Source of the DNA: Nocardioides panaciterrulae
GTDB lineage: Bacteria > Actinomycetota > Actinomycetes > Propionibacteriales > Nocardioidaceae
Assembly (NCBI RefSeq): GCF_013409645.1
Contig: NZ_JACCBG010000001.1
Span: 1,054,001-1,118,000, forward strand
DNA length: 64,000 nt
Direction: 5' to 3'
In this document: positions 38,351-46,790 of the stretch, piece after piece
How positions within the stretch are numbered: the first letter of the stretch is position 1
How the letters are laid out: the number at the start of each line of letters is the position of its first letter
Position numbers and translations under genes: made by a program
The notes under the pieces: model-generated
Databases searched by the model: none
The model's input: the letters and a program-made list of their open reading frames with translations, nothing else
Told to the model about the DNA's origin: nothing

Positions 38351-38459
38351 GGGGCATATCTTTACCCACCACGGGGTGCCCCCTGCCCGGCGGCAGGGCC
38401 GGGAGACCCCAGTGGCATGGCCCGTTCGGGTGGTTGCTCCCCCTATACCAGATCCCCGC

Positions 38460-38489
38460 TTGACTTCCGGTGCACGACAGGCATGTAAT
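38460..38489 (+). promoter_or_regulatory. Promoter of the whiB gene (TTGACT-N18-TGTAAT)
   Basis: TTGACT at 38460-38465 and TGTAAT at 38484-38489 are spaced 18 bp. Transcription would begin near 38497, giving a leader of about 100 nt before the whiB start. The rest of the 244-bp fbiA-whiB gap holds a GC hairpin (38381-38398) and TATAGG on the minus strand (near 38444), a candidate fbiA -10. Confidence 0.55.
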
Positions 38490-38594
38490 TCCCACAGTGT
38501 TCTTCGCAGGATCGAGCCGGTCCTTCCGATAAGGAGAGCGGCTCGCGAGGGGCTAGCGGGATGAATGCAGTACCGGGTCGAAAGGGCGAGGGCC

Positions 38595-38849
38595 GTGAGA
38601 GAACTCTTTCTCCTCGACGGGGACGCCGAAGCAACGGGGTGGCAGGAGCGCGCGCTGTGCGCGCAGACGGACCCCGAGGCTTTCTTCCCCGAAAAGGGTG
38701 GATCGACAAGGGAGGCCAAGAAGGTCTGCCTGACGTGCGAGGTGCGTGACGAGTGCCTCGAAGCCGCACTGATGAACGACGAGCGCTTCGGGATCTGGGG
38801 CGGCCTCTCCGAGCGGGAGCGGCGCAAGCTCAAGAAGCGCGCGGTCTGA
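38595..38849 (+). CDS. whiB2: WhiB-family iron-sulfur transcription regulator (WhiB2/WhmD-like)
   Basis: An 84-aa protein with the four Fe-S cysteines (ALCAQ near 23, CLTC near 46-49, ECLE near 55), the GIWGG turn (about 68-72) and the basic C-terminal tail ERRKLKKRAV that binds DNA. GWQERALCAQTDPEAFFPEKGG matches the WhiB/WhiB2 developmental subclass, needed for septation. The divergent position from fbiA is the same, as I recall, as Rv3260c/Rv3261. The GTG at 38595 was chosen over ATG 38565 because AAAGGG lies 8 nt upstream and the length fits Streptomyces WhiB. Confidence 0.9.
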   Translation: MRELFLLDGDAEATGWQERALCAQTDPEAFFPEKGGSTREAKKVCLTCEVRDECLEAALMNDERFGIWGGLSERERRKLKKRAV

Positions 38850-38857
38850 CGGTGGTC

Positions 38858-38887
38858 GGGTGTGCCCCGGTGACGGGGCGCACACCC
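38858..38887 (+). terminator. Terminator-like hairpin after whiB
   Basis: GGGTGTG at the left (38858-38864) pairs with CACACCC at the right (38881-38887), and an inner CCCC pairs with GGGG, with a one- to two-base bulge. It begins 9 bp after the whiB stop. No T-run follows. Confidence 0.5.
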
Positions 38888-38947
38888 GGCTGACCGGGGG
38901 GTCACCCGGCCCCCGGGCAGGGCCGGGGCCCGTTAGGGTTCTTGGTC

Positions 38948-41809
38948 ATGCCCACGACGGTCACAGCGCTGCTGGTCAGCCACGACGGGGCGCGCTGGCT
39001 CCCCGCGGTGATCGCGGGACTCCGGGCGCAGACCCGGCCGGTGGATCGCGTGGTGGCGGTCGACACCGGCAGCAAGGACGGCAGCGCCGAGCTCGTGGAG
39101 AGCGCCTTCGGCGCGGTGCTCCGGCTGCCCGGCTCCACGTCCTTCCCTCAGGCGGTGGTCGCCGGCCTCGACGACAGCCCCGACGCGGGCCCGGGCGAGT
39201 GGGTCTGGATCCTCCATGACGACGCCAACCCCGACCCGGATGCGCTCGCGGCGCTGCTGGAGGCCGCCGAAGAGCATCCGGACGCCGACGTGCTCGGCCC
39301 CAAGCTGCGGGAGTGGCCCTCCCTGCGCCGGCTGCTCGAGCTGGGCGTGACGATCTCCGGCACCGGCCGCCGGGAGACCGGCCTCGAGCGCGGCGAGTAC
39401 GACCAGGGCCAGCACGACCAGGTCCGCACCGTGCTGGCGGTCAACACCGCCGGCATGCTGGTGCGGCGCCGGCTGCTCGAGGAGCTGGGCGGCTTCGACG
39501 ACCAGCTGCCGATCTTCGGCAACGACATCGACTTCGGGTGGCGGGCCGCGGCCGCCGGGCACCGCACGATCGTGGTGCCGCAGGCGGTGGTGTTCCACGC
39601 CGAGGCCGCCCACCGGGGCGTCCGGCGGACGCCGCTCACCGGCCGGCACACGCACTACCAGGAGCGCCGGGCCGCGCTGTTCACGCTGCTGGCGAACTCG
39701 CGGGCCCGTGCGCTGCCGTTCCAGCTGCTCCGCCTGGGCCTGGGCACGCTGCTGCGGATGATCGGCTTCCTCCTCGTCCGCTCGGTCGGCGAGGCGCTCG
39801 ACGAGCTCGCCGCGCTGGTCTCGCTCTGCTCCAGCCCGCGCCAGATCCTCGCCGCGCGCCGGTCGCGGCAGGGCCGGCAGGTGACCGACCCCGCCACGTT
39901 GCGCGGGCTGCTCGCGCCGGCCTGGGTGCCCTACCGGCACGGGCTGGACTTCCTCGGCGACGTGGTCACCGCGGTCACCCTGCAGGCGCAGGACGTCGCG
40001 GAGCGGCGCCGGGCGGCCGCCGCCGAGAACGAGCCGCCGCCGGTGGTGCGGCGCCCGGTCGCGCGGGACGAGGACGTCATCGGCGACGACACCGGCCTGG
40101 TGGCGCGGTTCGTGACCAGCCCGGTCGCCCTCGCGATCGGGCTGTTCGTCGTGCTGGCGCTGATCGGTGCGCGCCCCGCCTTCGCCAGCCTCGCCGGCGG
40201 CGGTCTCTCCCCGGTGCCCGGGCAGGCGGGGGACTGGTGGCGGCTGTGGGCCGAGTCCTGGCACCCGCTGGGCCAGGGCACCGACGTGCCGGCGCCGGCG
40301 TACGTGCTGCCGCTCGCGCTCGCCGCGACCCTGCTGGGCAGCCCGTCCGCGGTGGTGACCGCGATCTTCGTGCTGGTCGTCCCCCTCGGCCTGTGGGGAG
40401 CGTGGCGCTTCCTGCGGGTCGCGGGCCGGCTGGCCTCCCGCGCCGGCTCCCCGCGGCTGCTGCTGCTGTGGGGCGCGGCGACCTACGCGCTCGTCCCGGT
40501 CGTCAGCGGCGCCTGGGGCGACGGCCGTCTCGGCACCGTCGTGGTGGCCGCGCTGCTGCCGTGGCTGGCGCACGCCGCGCTCGGCTTCGCCGACCCCGAT
40601 CCCGACCGCCGGTGGCGCGCGGCGTTCCGGACCGGCCTGCTGCTCGCGGTGGGCTCGGCGTTCGCGCCCGGACTGTGGTTCTTCGCGCTGCTGCTGGGGC
40701 TCGTCGTCACCGGCGCCGCCGCGGTGGTGGTGCGCTCGGCCCTGCGGGACCGTTCCGCCTGGGGGCCGCCGGCCACGGCGCTGGCCCTGGTCCCGCTGCT
40801 GCTGCTGCCCTGGTGGCTGCCGGCCCTGCTCAACGGTGCCGGGCGCGCGCTGGTGCTGGAGACCGGTCGGCTGCCGGTCGCGGCCGTGGACTCCTGGGGC
40901 CTGCTGACCGGCCGGGTCGGCGACCTCGGCGGGCCGACCTGGCTCGGCGCCGTGCTGGCCGTCCTGGCGCTCCTGGCCCTGGTGCCGCGCGCCACCCGCA
41001 TCCCGGTGCTGGTGTGCTGGATCGTCGCGGCGGTCGCCGCGGTGACCGCCGCCGTGTGGGGCGGGTTCACGCTCGACCTGGCCGCCACCTCGACGCCGGC
41101 GGGGCTCGGGTTCCTCGTCGTGGTCCTCCAGGGCGCCTTCGTCGTGGCCGCGTCCCTCGGCGGCCAGGCGCTGGCCCGCCAGCTCGCTCCGGCCTTCCCG
41201 GCCTGGCGCCGGGGAGCGGCGGCGGTCCTCGCCGTGGCCGCCACCGTGGTGCCGGTCGTCGGGCTGGGCTGGTTCGTGGCCGGCGGTCACGACCGGCTCG
41301 ACGAGACCGCGGGCGAGGGGATCCCGGCGTACATGGTCCTGAGCTCCAAGGAGGGGCCCGCGCACGGCATCCTGGTGCTGCGCGGCGACGTCCGGCACGG
41401 CCTGACCTACTCCGTGCGCCGGGGTGACGGCGTGACCCTCGGCGAGGACGAGATCGTCGACCTGACCCCCGAGGACACAGGCTTCACCCGCACCGTGCGC
41501 ACGCTGGTCTCCCGGCCCACCCCGTCGGTGGTCAACGCGCTCGGCGCGGACGGCATCGAGTACGTCGTGCTGCCGGCTCCCGCCGACGGTGACGTCGCCG
41601 CGACCCTGGACGCCACCGGCGGGCTGGTCCAGGCCAGTGCCGAGAACCGCTCCACCCGGGCGTGGCGAGTGGCCCGCCCGCTGTCGGCGTCGGCCGTGGA
41701 GGGCCCCCGCTCGTGGCTGCGGATCGGGCTGCTGGTCCTGCAGGGGCTGGCGATCGTGGTGGTCGCGGTGCTCTGCGCGCCCACCAGCGAGAGGAGGCGG
41801 CCCCGATGA
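38948..41809 (+). CDS. GT2 glycosyltransferase fused to a large polytopic membrane domain
   Basis: A 953-aa protein. Residues 1-260 are a GT2 domain: ALLVSHDGARWLPAVIAGL, VVAVDTGSKDGSAELV, the metal motif LHDDANPDP (about 92-100) and GNDIDFGWRAAAAGHRTIVV (about 195-214). The rest has some ten or more hydrophobic helices (from about 395 on) and a C-terminal extracytoplasmic segment. This layout suits a wall-polysaccharide or lipid-linked glycosyltransferase with its own acceptor channel. TAGGGT at 38934-38939 is 8 nt from the ATG, so it is probably leaderless. It overlaps the DUF5719 gene by 4 bp, and a WhiB2-like regulator lies upstream. Exact sugar unknown. Confidence 0.85.
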   Translation: MPTTVTALLVSHDGARWLPAVIAGLRAQTRPVDRVVAVDTGSKDGSAELVESAFGAVLRLPGSTSFPQAVVAGLDDSPDAGPGEWVWILHDDANPDPDALAALLEAAEEHPDADVLGPKLREWPSLRRLLELGVTISGTGRRETGLERGEYDQGQHDQVRTVLAVNTAGMLVRRRLLEELGGFDDQLPIFGNDIDFGWRAAAAGHRTIVVPQAVVFHAEAAHRGVRRTPLTGRHTHYQERRAALFTLLANSRARALPFQLLRLGLGTLLRMIGFLLVRSVGEALDELAALVSLCSSPRQILAARRSRQGRQVTDPATLRGLLAPAWVPYRHGLDFLGDVVTAVTLQAQDVAERRRAAAAENEPPPVVRRPVARDEDVIGDDTGLVARFVTSPVALAIGLFVVLALIGARPAFASLAGGGLSPVPGQAGDWWRLWAESWHPLGQGTDVPAPAYVLPLALAATLLGSPSAVVTAIFVLVVPLGLWGAWRFLRVAGRLASRAGSPRLLLLWGAATYALVPVVSGAWGDGRLGTVVVAALLPWLAHAALGFADPDPDRRWRAAFRTGLLLAVGSAFAPGLWFFALLLGLVVTGAAAVVVRSALRDRSAWGPPATALALVPLLLLPWWLPALLNGAGRALVLETGRLPVAAVDSWGLLTGRVGDLGGPTWLGAVLAVLALLALVPRATRIPVLVCWIVAAVAAVTAAVWGGFTLDLAATSTPAGLGFLVVVLQGAFVVAASLGGQALARQLAPAFPAWRRGAAAVLAVAATVVPVVGLGWFVAGGHDRLDETAGEGIPAYMVLSSKEGPAHGILVLRGDVRHGLTYSVRRGDGVTLGEDEIVDLTPEDTGFTRTVRTLVSRPTPSVVNALGADGIEYVVLPAPADGDVAATLDATGGLVQASAENRSTRAWRVARPLSASAVEGPRSWLRIGLLVLQGLAIVVVAVLCAPTSERRRPR

Positions 41810-43245
41810 GCGGCCAGAATCCCGGCCCGACTCCGAGCCCGACTCCCGGCCCGACCTCGGGCAACCGCGCTCGGCGCTCGGCGCGCGGCCGCCTGTCCCT
41901 CGACCTGGTGGGGGTGCTCGCGATCGTGCTGCCGCTGGTGACCCTGGGCGCGGCGCTGCTGCTGCACGTCGACGGTGTCCACCGCAGGGCCGCGCAGCCC
42001 ACCCGGACCCCGCTGACCAGCGCGTCGATCGTGTGCCCGGCGCCGCTGACGGGTGCCCCGGCGGCCTACCTGTCCACCACCCGCGCGGGGGTGGAGGGGA
42101 AGGTCGCGCTGCGCAGCGACGACGGCCGCTCCTCGGCGCACCTCGCCGAGGGCGAGGTGACCACCGTGCGCGGCGGGTCCGGGCCCCTGATCGCGACCGG
42201 CACCGGCGACCTCGCCCCCGGGCTGGTCGGCGCCCGCTTCGGTCCCTCCGACCACCTCGCGGTGACGGCCTGCCGCCCCACCTCGCCCGACCAGTGGTTC
42301 ACCGGGGTCGGGGGAGCGGCGACGCACAGCTCGGTGCTCGAGCTCGTGAACCCCGACGCGGGGCCCGCGGTCGCCGACGTCACGGTGCTCGGCGGCACCG
42401 GCCAGGTCGACGTCGCGAAGCTGCACGGCGTGTCCGTGGCCGGTCACTTCAGCGTGCAGCTCGACCTCTCCGAGGTCGCGCCGAGGCGCGGGGACCTCGC
42501 GTTGCACGTCGTCAGCGAGCGGGGCCGGATCGCGGCCTCGGTGCTCGACGGGTCCGACCAGCTGGGCGGCGGCGCAGCCAGCCAGGACTGGCTCGCGCCC
42601 CAGCCGGCGCCGACCACCGACAACTACGTGCTGGGCCTCGCCCCCGGCTCCGGCACCCGGATCCTGACCCTGGCCAACGACTCCGAGGACGAGGTCCGGG
42701 CCAGCATCCGCTTCGTCACCGAGGACTCCGTCTTCGCCCCCGAGGGCGTCGACGAGGTGCGGGTCCCGCCGCAGTCGGCGACCCGGGTCTCGCTGGCCTC
42801 GGCGCTCGGCGCCCGGAGCGCCGACGGCGTCGTGGGGCTCGAGATCACCTCCAGCGCACCGGTGACCGCGACGCTCCGCACCCTGGTCGGTGGGGACCTC
42901 TCGCACTCGGTGGCGGGTCCCGCCCTGCGCAGCGGGACCTCGGTGATCGTGCCGTCCGGCAGCAAGCAGGTGGTGGTCGCCGGCGCCCGGGGCGTCGGCG
43001 CGGTCACCGTCGTGGCCCGCTCCGCCTCGGGCAGGCAGCTGGCCAGCACCCGCACCGGCGTACGCCCGGGTCGCGGCGCGGTCGTGAAGGTCCCCGCGCG
43101 CGCCGCCCTGCTCCAGGTCACCCCCCAGGGGACGGCCGTGCACGCCGCCGTGGTGGTGAGCGGCGCCGGCGCCGCGGTGATCCCGCTCGAGGACCCGGTG
43201 TTGAACGGGCTGGTGCCCGACGTCGGCCCGGGCCTGCCCCGCTAG
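41806..43245 (+). CDS. DUF5719 family extracytoplasmic protein
   Basis: A 479-aa protein: Pro/Ser/Thr-rich N-terminus (1-25), one membrane helix (about 33-53), and a long beta-rich extracytoplasmic region of repeated beta-sandwich-like units (for example VLELVNPDAGPAVADVTVLG near 178, and TLANDSEDEVRASIRFV near 287). This is the DUF5719 architecture found directly after the GT2-membrane fusion in actinobacteria. GAGAGGAGG precedes the ATG and the stop of the upstream gene overlaps (ATGA). Probably works with its partner at the cell surface; mechanism unknown. Confidence 0.82.
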   Translation: MSGQNPGPTPSPTPGPTSGNRARRSARGRLSLDLVGVLAIVLPLVTLGAALLLHVDGVHRRAAQPTRTPLTSASIVCPAPLTGAPAAYLSTTRAGVEGKVALRSDDGRSSAHLAEGEVTTVRGGSGPLIATGTGDLAPGLVGARFGPSDHLAVTACRPTSPDQWFTGVGGAATHSSVLELVNPDAGPAVADVTVLGGTGQVDVAKLHGVSVAGHFSVQLDLSEVAPRRGDLALHVVSERGRIAASVLDGSDQLGGGAASQDWLAPQPAPTTDNYVLGLAPGSGTRILTLANDSEDEVRASIRFVTEDSVFAPEGVDEVRVPPQSATRVSLASALGARSADGVVGLEITSSAPVTATLRTLVGGDLSHSVAGPALRSGTSVIVPSGSKQVVVAGARGVGAVTVVARSASGRQLASTRTGVRPGRGAVVKVPARAALLQVTPQGTAVHAAVVVSGAGAAVIPLEDPVLNGLVPDVGPGLPR

Positions 43246-43247
43246 CG

Positions 43248-43697
43248 TCAGTCCCGGTCGTCGCGCTCGTAGCGCGGGTCCACGTCCTCGGCGTCCATCC
43301 CGAGCAGCTCGGCGACCTGCTCCACGACCACGGTGAGGACCATCGCCTCCAGCTCGGAGCGGTCCTCGCACCGGTGCTCGATCGGACGGCGGAAGAGCAC
43401 CAGCCGGGTCGGCCGGCCGGCGGTACCGCGGACGAGCGAGGACAGCGGGACGGTGCCGGTGGTCCAGTCGTCGGGGAGCTGCGGGGTGTCCTCGACCGCG
43501 TACTCCACCAGGCCGAGCCGCTGCTGCCAGCGGTCGTCGATCTCGGTCACGATGCCCAGTGCGAGGTCGTCGAACCGCTCGCGCCGGGTGCGCAGCTCGG
43601 GCTGGCCGGGGATCCGGGGCAGCACCCCCGGCCCGCGCATGCCGCGGCCGCGCCGGTCCCGGCGGCGGGGTCGTCCCTGGCGGCTGACGTCGTCCAC
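43248..43697 (-). CDS. Metallopeptidase-family (DUF1025-like) protein with degenerate active site
   Basis: A 149-aa protein. After a basic, Arg-rich N-terminus it has RRERFDDLALGIVTEIDDRWQQRLGLVEYAVEDTP and VPLSSLVRGTAGRPTRLVLFRRPIE, typical of the small minimal zinc-metallopeptidase family seen next to WhiB2 in actinobacteria. The helix that carries HExxH in active relatives reads VVVEQVAELLGM here (about 124-135): no His is present, so it should not bind zinc there. Ends 2 bp from the DUF5719 gene, convergent. May act as a structural or regulatory relative; function unknown. Confidence 0.75.
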   Translation of the reverse strand: MDDVSRQGRPRRRDRRGRGMRGPGVLPRIPGQPELRTRRERFDDLALGIVTEIDDRWQQRLGLVEYAVEDTPQLPDDWTTGTVPLSSLVRGTAGRPTRLVLFRRPIEHRCEDRSELEAMVLTVVVEQVAELLGMDAEDVDPRYERDDRD

Positions 43698-43745
43698 GCC
43701 GCGAGCCTAATCCGGGCGCCGGGTCCCGGGGGGTACCGTCGGCCC

Positions 43746-44108
43746 GTGAGTTCCGTCCGCCGCTGCTCGCGCGCCGCCTGTGGTCGCACCGCGGTCAGCA
43801 CGCTGACCTACGTGTACGCCGACCAGACGGCCGTGCTCGGTCCGCTGGCGACCTACGCGGAGCCCCATGCCTACGACCTCTGCGAGGTCCACAGCGAGCG
43901 CCTCTCGGCCCCCCGCGGGTGGGAGGTGCTGCGGCTGGCCCCGGACCCCAGCGCGCAGGGCCCCAGCAGCGACGACCTGCTCGCGCTCGCCGACGCGGTC
44001 CGCGAGGCGGCCCGCCCGGCGCCCCAGCCGCTGCGTCCGCCGCCCGCCGCAGAGACCGGTCGCGAGACCGGTCGGCGGGGCCACCTGCGGGTGCTGCGCA
44101 CCGAGTAG
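43746..44108 (+). CDS. DUF3499 family protein
   Basis: A 120-aa protein. RRCSRAACGRTAVSTLTYVYADQTAVLG (about 5-32) and YDLCEVHSERLSAPRGWEV (about 43-61) give three conserved Cys and one His, a likely zinc site, as in DUF3499 (Rv3258c by position, from memory). The C-terminal 40 residues are low complexity and vary between species. The GTG at 43746 has TACCGT 6 nt upstream (43734-43739): leaderless. The 3' end contains two tandem duplications (44052-44074 and 44090-44132), the second spanning the stop codon. Confidence 0.85.
   Translation: MSSVRRCSRAACGRTAVSTLTYVYADQTAVLGPLATYAEPHAYDLCEVHSERLSAPRGWEVLRLAPDPSAQGPSSDDLLALADAVREAARPAPQPLRPPPAAETGRETGRRGHLRVLRTE
44052..44074 (+). repeat. 12-bp tandem duplication in the 3' end of the DUF3499 gene
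   Basis: GAGACCGGTCGC at 44052 is followed at once by a second copy that matches for 11 bases. It adds ETGR twice to the protein (ETGRETGR), in frame. Confidence 0.8.
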
Positions 44109-44132
44109 TCAGGTGCTGCGCACCGAGTAGTC
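44090..44132 (+). repeat. 21-bp direct repeat with 22-bp period across the DUF3499 stop codon
   Basis: The 21 bases 44090-44110 (starting GGTGCTGCG, ending GAGTAGTC) recur exactly at 44112-44132 after one A. The first copy contains the stop TAG; the second repeats that TAG outside the gene and lies just before the leaderless promoter of the phosphomannomutase gene. Confidence 0.9.
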
Positions 44133-44156
44133 CCGCGGGTCCCCTAGGCTCCGGGC

Positions 44157-45536
44157 ATGCCCGACACGCTCGATCCCGCGAACCTCGACGCCGTCTTCAA
44201 GGCCTACGACGTGCGCGGCGTGGTCCCCGACCAGATCGACGAGCACCTGGCCCGGGCGATCGGCCGGGCGTTCGTGGAGGTCGTCAAGGCGGGCACCGTG
44301 GTGGTCGGGCACGACATGCGGCCGAGCTCGCCCGGCATGGCCGGCGCCTTCGCGTCCGGTGCCAGCGAGGCGGGCGCCGACGTGGTCATGGTGGGGCTGG
44401 CCTCCACCGACCAGCTCTACTTCGCCTCGGGCCACCTCGACCACCCCGGCGTGATGTTCACCGCCAGCCACAACCCCGCGCAGTACAACGGGATCAAGAT
44501 GTGCCGGGCCGGGGCCCAGCCGGTGGGCATGGAGACCGGGCTCGCCGAGATCCGCGACGCGGTGCGGCAGGGCGGCCCGCCGACCGCGGGACCGCAGGGC
44601 ACGATCAGCGAGCACGACGTGCTCGAGGCCTACGCCGCCCACCTGCTGCGCCTCGCGCCGGTGCGCGGCCGTCGGCTCAAGGTCGTGGTCGACGCCGGCA
44701 ACGGGATGGCCGGACACACCGCGCCGGCCGTCTTCGGCCGGCTCGGGGAGGACCGGGTCGAGCTGGTGCCCCTGTACTTCGAGCTCGACGGCACCTTCCC
44801 CCACCACGAGGCGAACCCCATCGAGCCCGCCAACCTCGTCGACCTGCAGCGGCGGGTGCTCGCCGAGGGGGCCGACATAGGCCTGGCCTTCGACGGTGAC
44901 GCCGACCGCTGCTTCGTCGTCGACGAGCGCGGCCGGGCGGTCTCGCCGTCGACGCTGACCGCGCTGATCGCCGCCCGCGAGCTGGCCAAGGAGCCGGGTG
45001 CGGCCGTGATCCACAACCTGATCACCAGCCGCGCCGTCCCCGAGCTGGTGACCGAGCTCGGCGGCCGGCCGGTGCGCACCCGGGTGGGGCACTCCTACAT
45101 CAAGGCCACGATGGCGGAGACCGGGGCGATCTTCGGCGGCGAGCACAGCGGCCACTTCTACTTCCGGGACTTCTGGCGGGCCGACTCGGGGATGCTCGCG
45201 GCGCTGCACACGCTGGCCGCCCTGGCGGAGACCGAGCGCCCGCTCTCGGAGCTGCTCGTCGAGCACGAGCGCTACGTGCTCTCCGGGGAGATCAACTCCA
45301 CCGTCGCCGACCAGGCCGCCGTGACGGCCGAGGTCGAGGCGGCGTACGCCGGGAGGGACGGCGTCTCCGTCGACCGGCTCGACGGGCTGACCGTCAGCCA
45401 CCCAGACTGGTGGTTCAACGTCCGGCCGTCGAACACCGAGCCGCTGCTCCGGCTCAACGCCGAGGGCCGGGACGAGGCCACCATGACCGAGGTCCGCGAC
45501 GCCGTGCTCGCGATCATCAGGAGGGAACGCCCGTGA
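44157..45536 (+). CDS. manB: Phosphomannomutase/phosphoglucomutase
   Basis: A 459-aa alpha-D-phosphohexomutase. [13 protein letters not shown] (about 102-114) holds the phosphorylated Ser. AFDGDADRC (about 244-252) is the metal-binding loop. [11 protein letters not shown] (about 328-338) is the sugar-specificity loop and [12 protein letters not shown] (about 426-437) the phosphate site. Converts Man-6-P to Man-1-P, feeding manC for GDP-mannose. TAGGCT at 44145-44150 is 6 nt from the ATG: leaderless. The stop overlaps the Trm112-like gene by 4 bp. Symbol by function (pmmA in mycobacterial usage). Confidence 0.93.
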   Translation: MPDTLDPANLDAVFKAYDVRGVVPDQIDEHLARAIGRAFVEVVKAGTVVVGHDMRPSSPGMAGAFASGASEAGADVVMVGLASTDQLYFASGHLDHPGVMFTASHNPAQYNGIKMCRAGAQPVGMETGLAEIRDAVRQGGPPTAGPQGTISEHDVLEAYAAHLLRLAPVRGRRLKVVVDAGNGMAGHTAPAVFGRLGEDRVELVPLYFELDGTFPHHEANPIEPANLVDLQRRVLAEGADIGLAFDGDADRCFVVDERGRAVSPSTLTALIAARELAKEPGAAVIHNLITSRAVPELVTELGGRPVRTRVGHSYIKATMAETGAIFGGEHSGHFYFRDFWRADSGMLAALHTLAALAETERPLSELLVEHERYVLSGEINSTVADQAAVTAEVEAAYAGRDGVSVDRLDGLTVSHPDWWFNVRPSNTEPLLRLNAEGRDEATMTEVRDAVLAIIRRERP

Positions 45537-45697
45537 ACATCGACCCCCGGCTGCTGGAGATCATCGTCTGCCCGCAGTGCCGGTCCGGGCTCGAGCCCGT
45601 GGCCGAGGAGCTCGTCTGCACCGGCTGCGGCCTCGCGTACCCGGTGCGGGACGACATCCCCGTGCTGCTGGTCGACGAGGCCCGCAAGCCGGCCTGA
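45533..45697 (+). CDS. Trm112-like zinc-binding protein (54 aa)
   Basis: A 54-aa protein with CPQC (about 13-16) and CTGC (about 30-33) knuckles, followed by [13 protein letters not shown], the Trm112/YcaR signature. Such proteins activate methyltransferases or serve as small zinc carriers. The GTG at 45533 overlaps the mutase stop (GTGA) and has AGGAGGG before it. It is 12 bp before the SIS gene, so it sits inside a mannose-metabolism operon. Function not established. Confidence 0.85.
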   Translation: MNIDPRLLEIIVCPQCRSGLEPVAEELVCTGCGLAYPVRDDIPVLLVDEARKPA

Positions 45698-45709
45698 GGA
45701 GCAGCGGCC

Positions 45710-46741
45710 ATGGCGACCTGGTTCGACGAGTCCCGCCTCGACGACGAGGCGGTCCTCGCCCACGACGACCCGCTGCTGCGCCCGCTCGCCGAGGCCGGCG
45801 CCCGGGTGCGCCGGGAGTCGATCGACGCCTCGGCGGCCGCCGCGGAGGCGGTGGCCCGCAGCCAGGACCAGTCCCGGCCGCGCGCGGTCATCGCCGCGGG
45901 TCCGGACTCACGGCTGCTGCGCGCGGTCCTCGAGCCCTGGTGCCCGGTGCCGTTCGTCGCCTGGCCCGGACCGATGCTGCCCGGGTGGGCCGGGAGCCTG
46001 GACCTGGTCGTGGTCCTGGCGCCGGACGGTGGTGACACCGGCACCGCCTCGGCGGTCGCGGAGGCGATCCGTCGCGGCTGCCAGGTCGTGGCCGCCTGCC
46101 CGCCGGACTCGCTGGTGGCCCGGCACGCGGTCGGGCGCTGGGCCACGCTGCTGCCGACGGTCACCCGGGACCAGCTGGCCACCGCGGTGGTGATGCTGGA
46201 GTACCTCGACCGGGTCGGGCTCGGTCCCCGCGCGGACGCCGGCGTGGTCGCCGAGGCCCTCGACGCGGTCGCGATCGCCTGCTCGCCGCACCGGGACCTC
46301 GCGGTCAACCCCGCCAAGATGCTCGCGATCGCGCTCGCCGACGCCACCCCGTTGGTGTGGGGCGGCTCGGTGCTGGCCGCCCGCGCGGCCCGGCGCGTCG
46401 CCGAGTCGATCCGGCGGGCCAGCGGTCGCACCGCGCTCGCCGGCGACGCCGAGCACCTGTTGCCGGTGCTCGAGGCGGCCCGGGCCCGCAACGTCTTCGA
46501 CGACCCGGTGGCCGACGGCGGCGGCGAGCTCCGGCCGATGCTCCTGGTGCTCGACGACGGCGCCGAGGACCCGGTGGTGGTCGAGCAGCGCGGACGCCTC
46601 GAGGGCGCCGCGCGCGGCCGCGACATCCGGGTGGAGACCGTGACCACCGACGCGCCCACCGAGGTCGCGCGCTACGCCTCGCTGCTGCTCAGCGGCACCT
46701 ACGCCGCGGCGTACCTCCGGCTGGGGCTGGTCGAGGAGTAG
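45710..46741 (+). CDS. SIS-domain protein, phosphomannose/phosphoglucose isomerase-like
   Basis: A 343-aa protein of the bifunctional phosphoglucose/phosphomannose isomerase type. It has a sugar-isomerase fold: AVIAAGPDSRLLRAVLE (about 44-60), then VVLAPDGGDTGTASAVAEAIRRG (about 103-125), and the C-terminal isomerase half (about 180-340). It would connect Fru-6-P to Man-6-P and so supply the mutase and manC. Positionally equals Rv3256c, as I recall. The key isomerase residues are hard to confirm by eye, so catalytic activity is not certain. Confidence 0.75.
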   Translation: MATWFDESRLDDEAVLAHDDPLLRPLAEAGARVRRESIDASAAAAEAVARSQDQSRPRAVIAAGPDSRLLRAVLEPWCPVPFVAWPGPMLPGWAGSLDLVVVLAPDGGDTGTASAVAEAIRRGCQVVAACPPDSLVARHAVGRWATLLPTVTRDQLATAVVMLEYLDRVGLGPRADAGVVAEALDAVAIACSPHRDLAVNPAKMLAIALADATPLVWGGSVLAARAARRVAESIRRASGRTALAGDAEHLLPVLEAARARNVFDDPVADGGGELRPMLLVLDDGAEDPVVVEQRGRLEGAARGRDIRVETVTTDAPTEVARYASLLLSGTYAAAYLRLGLVEE

Positions 46742-46790
46742 GCCCCCGCGAGCGCGGTCGCGTGCCGCGCGACCCGATAGCCTTCCGCGC

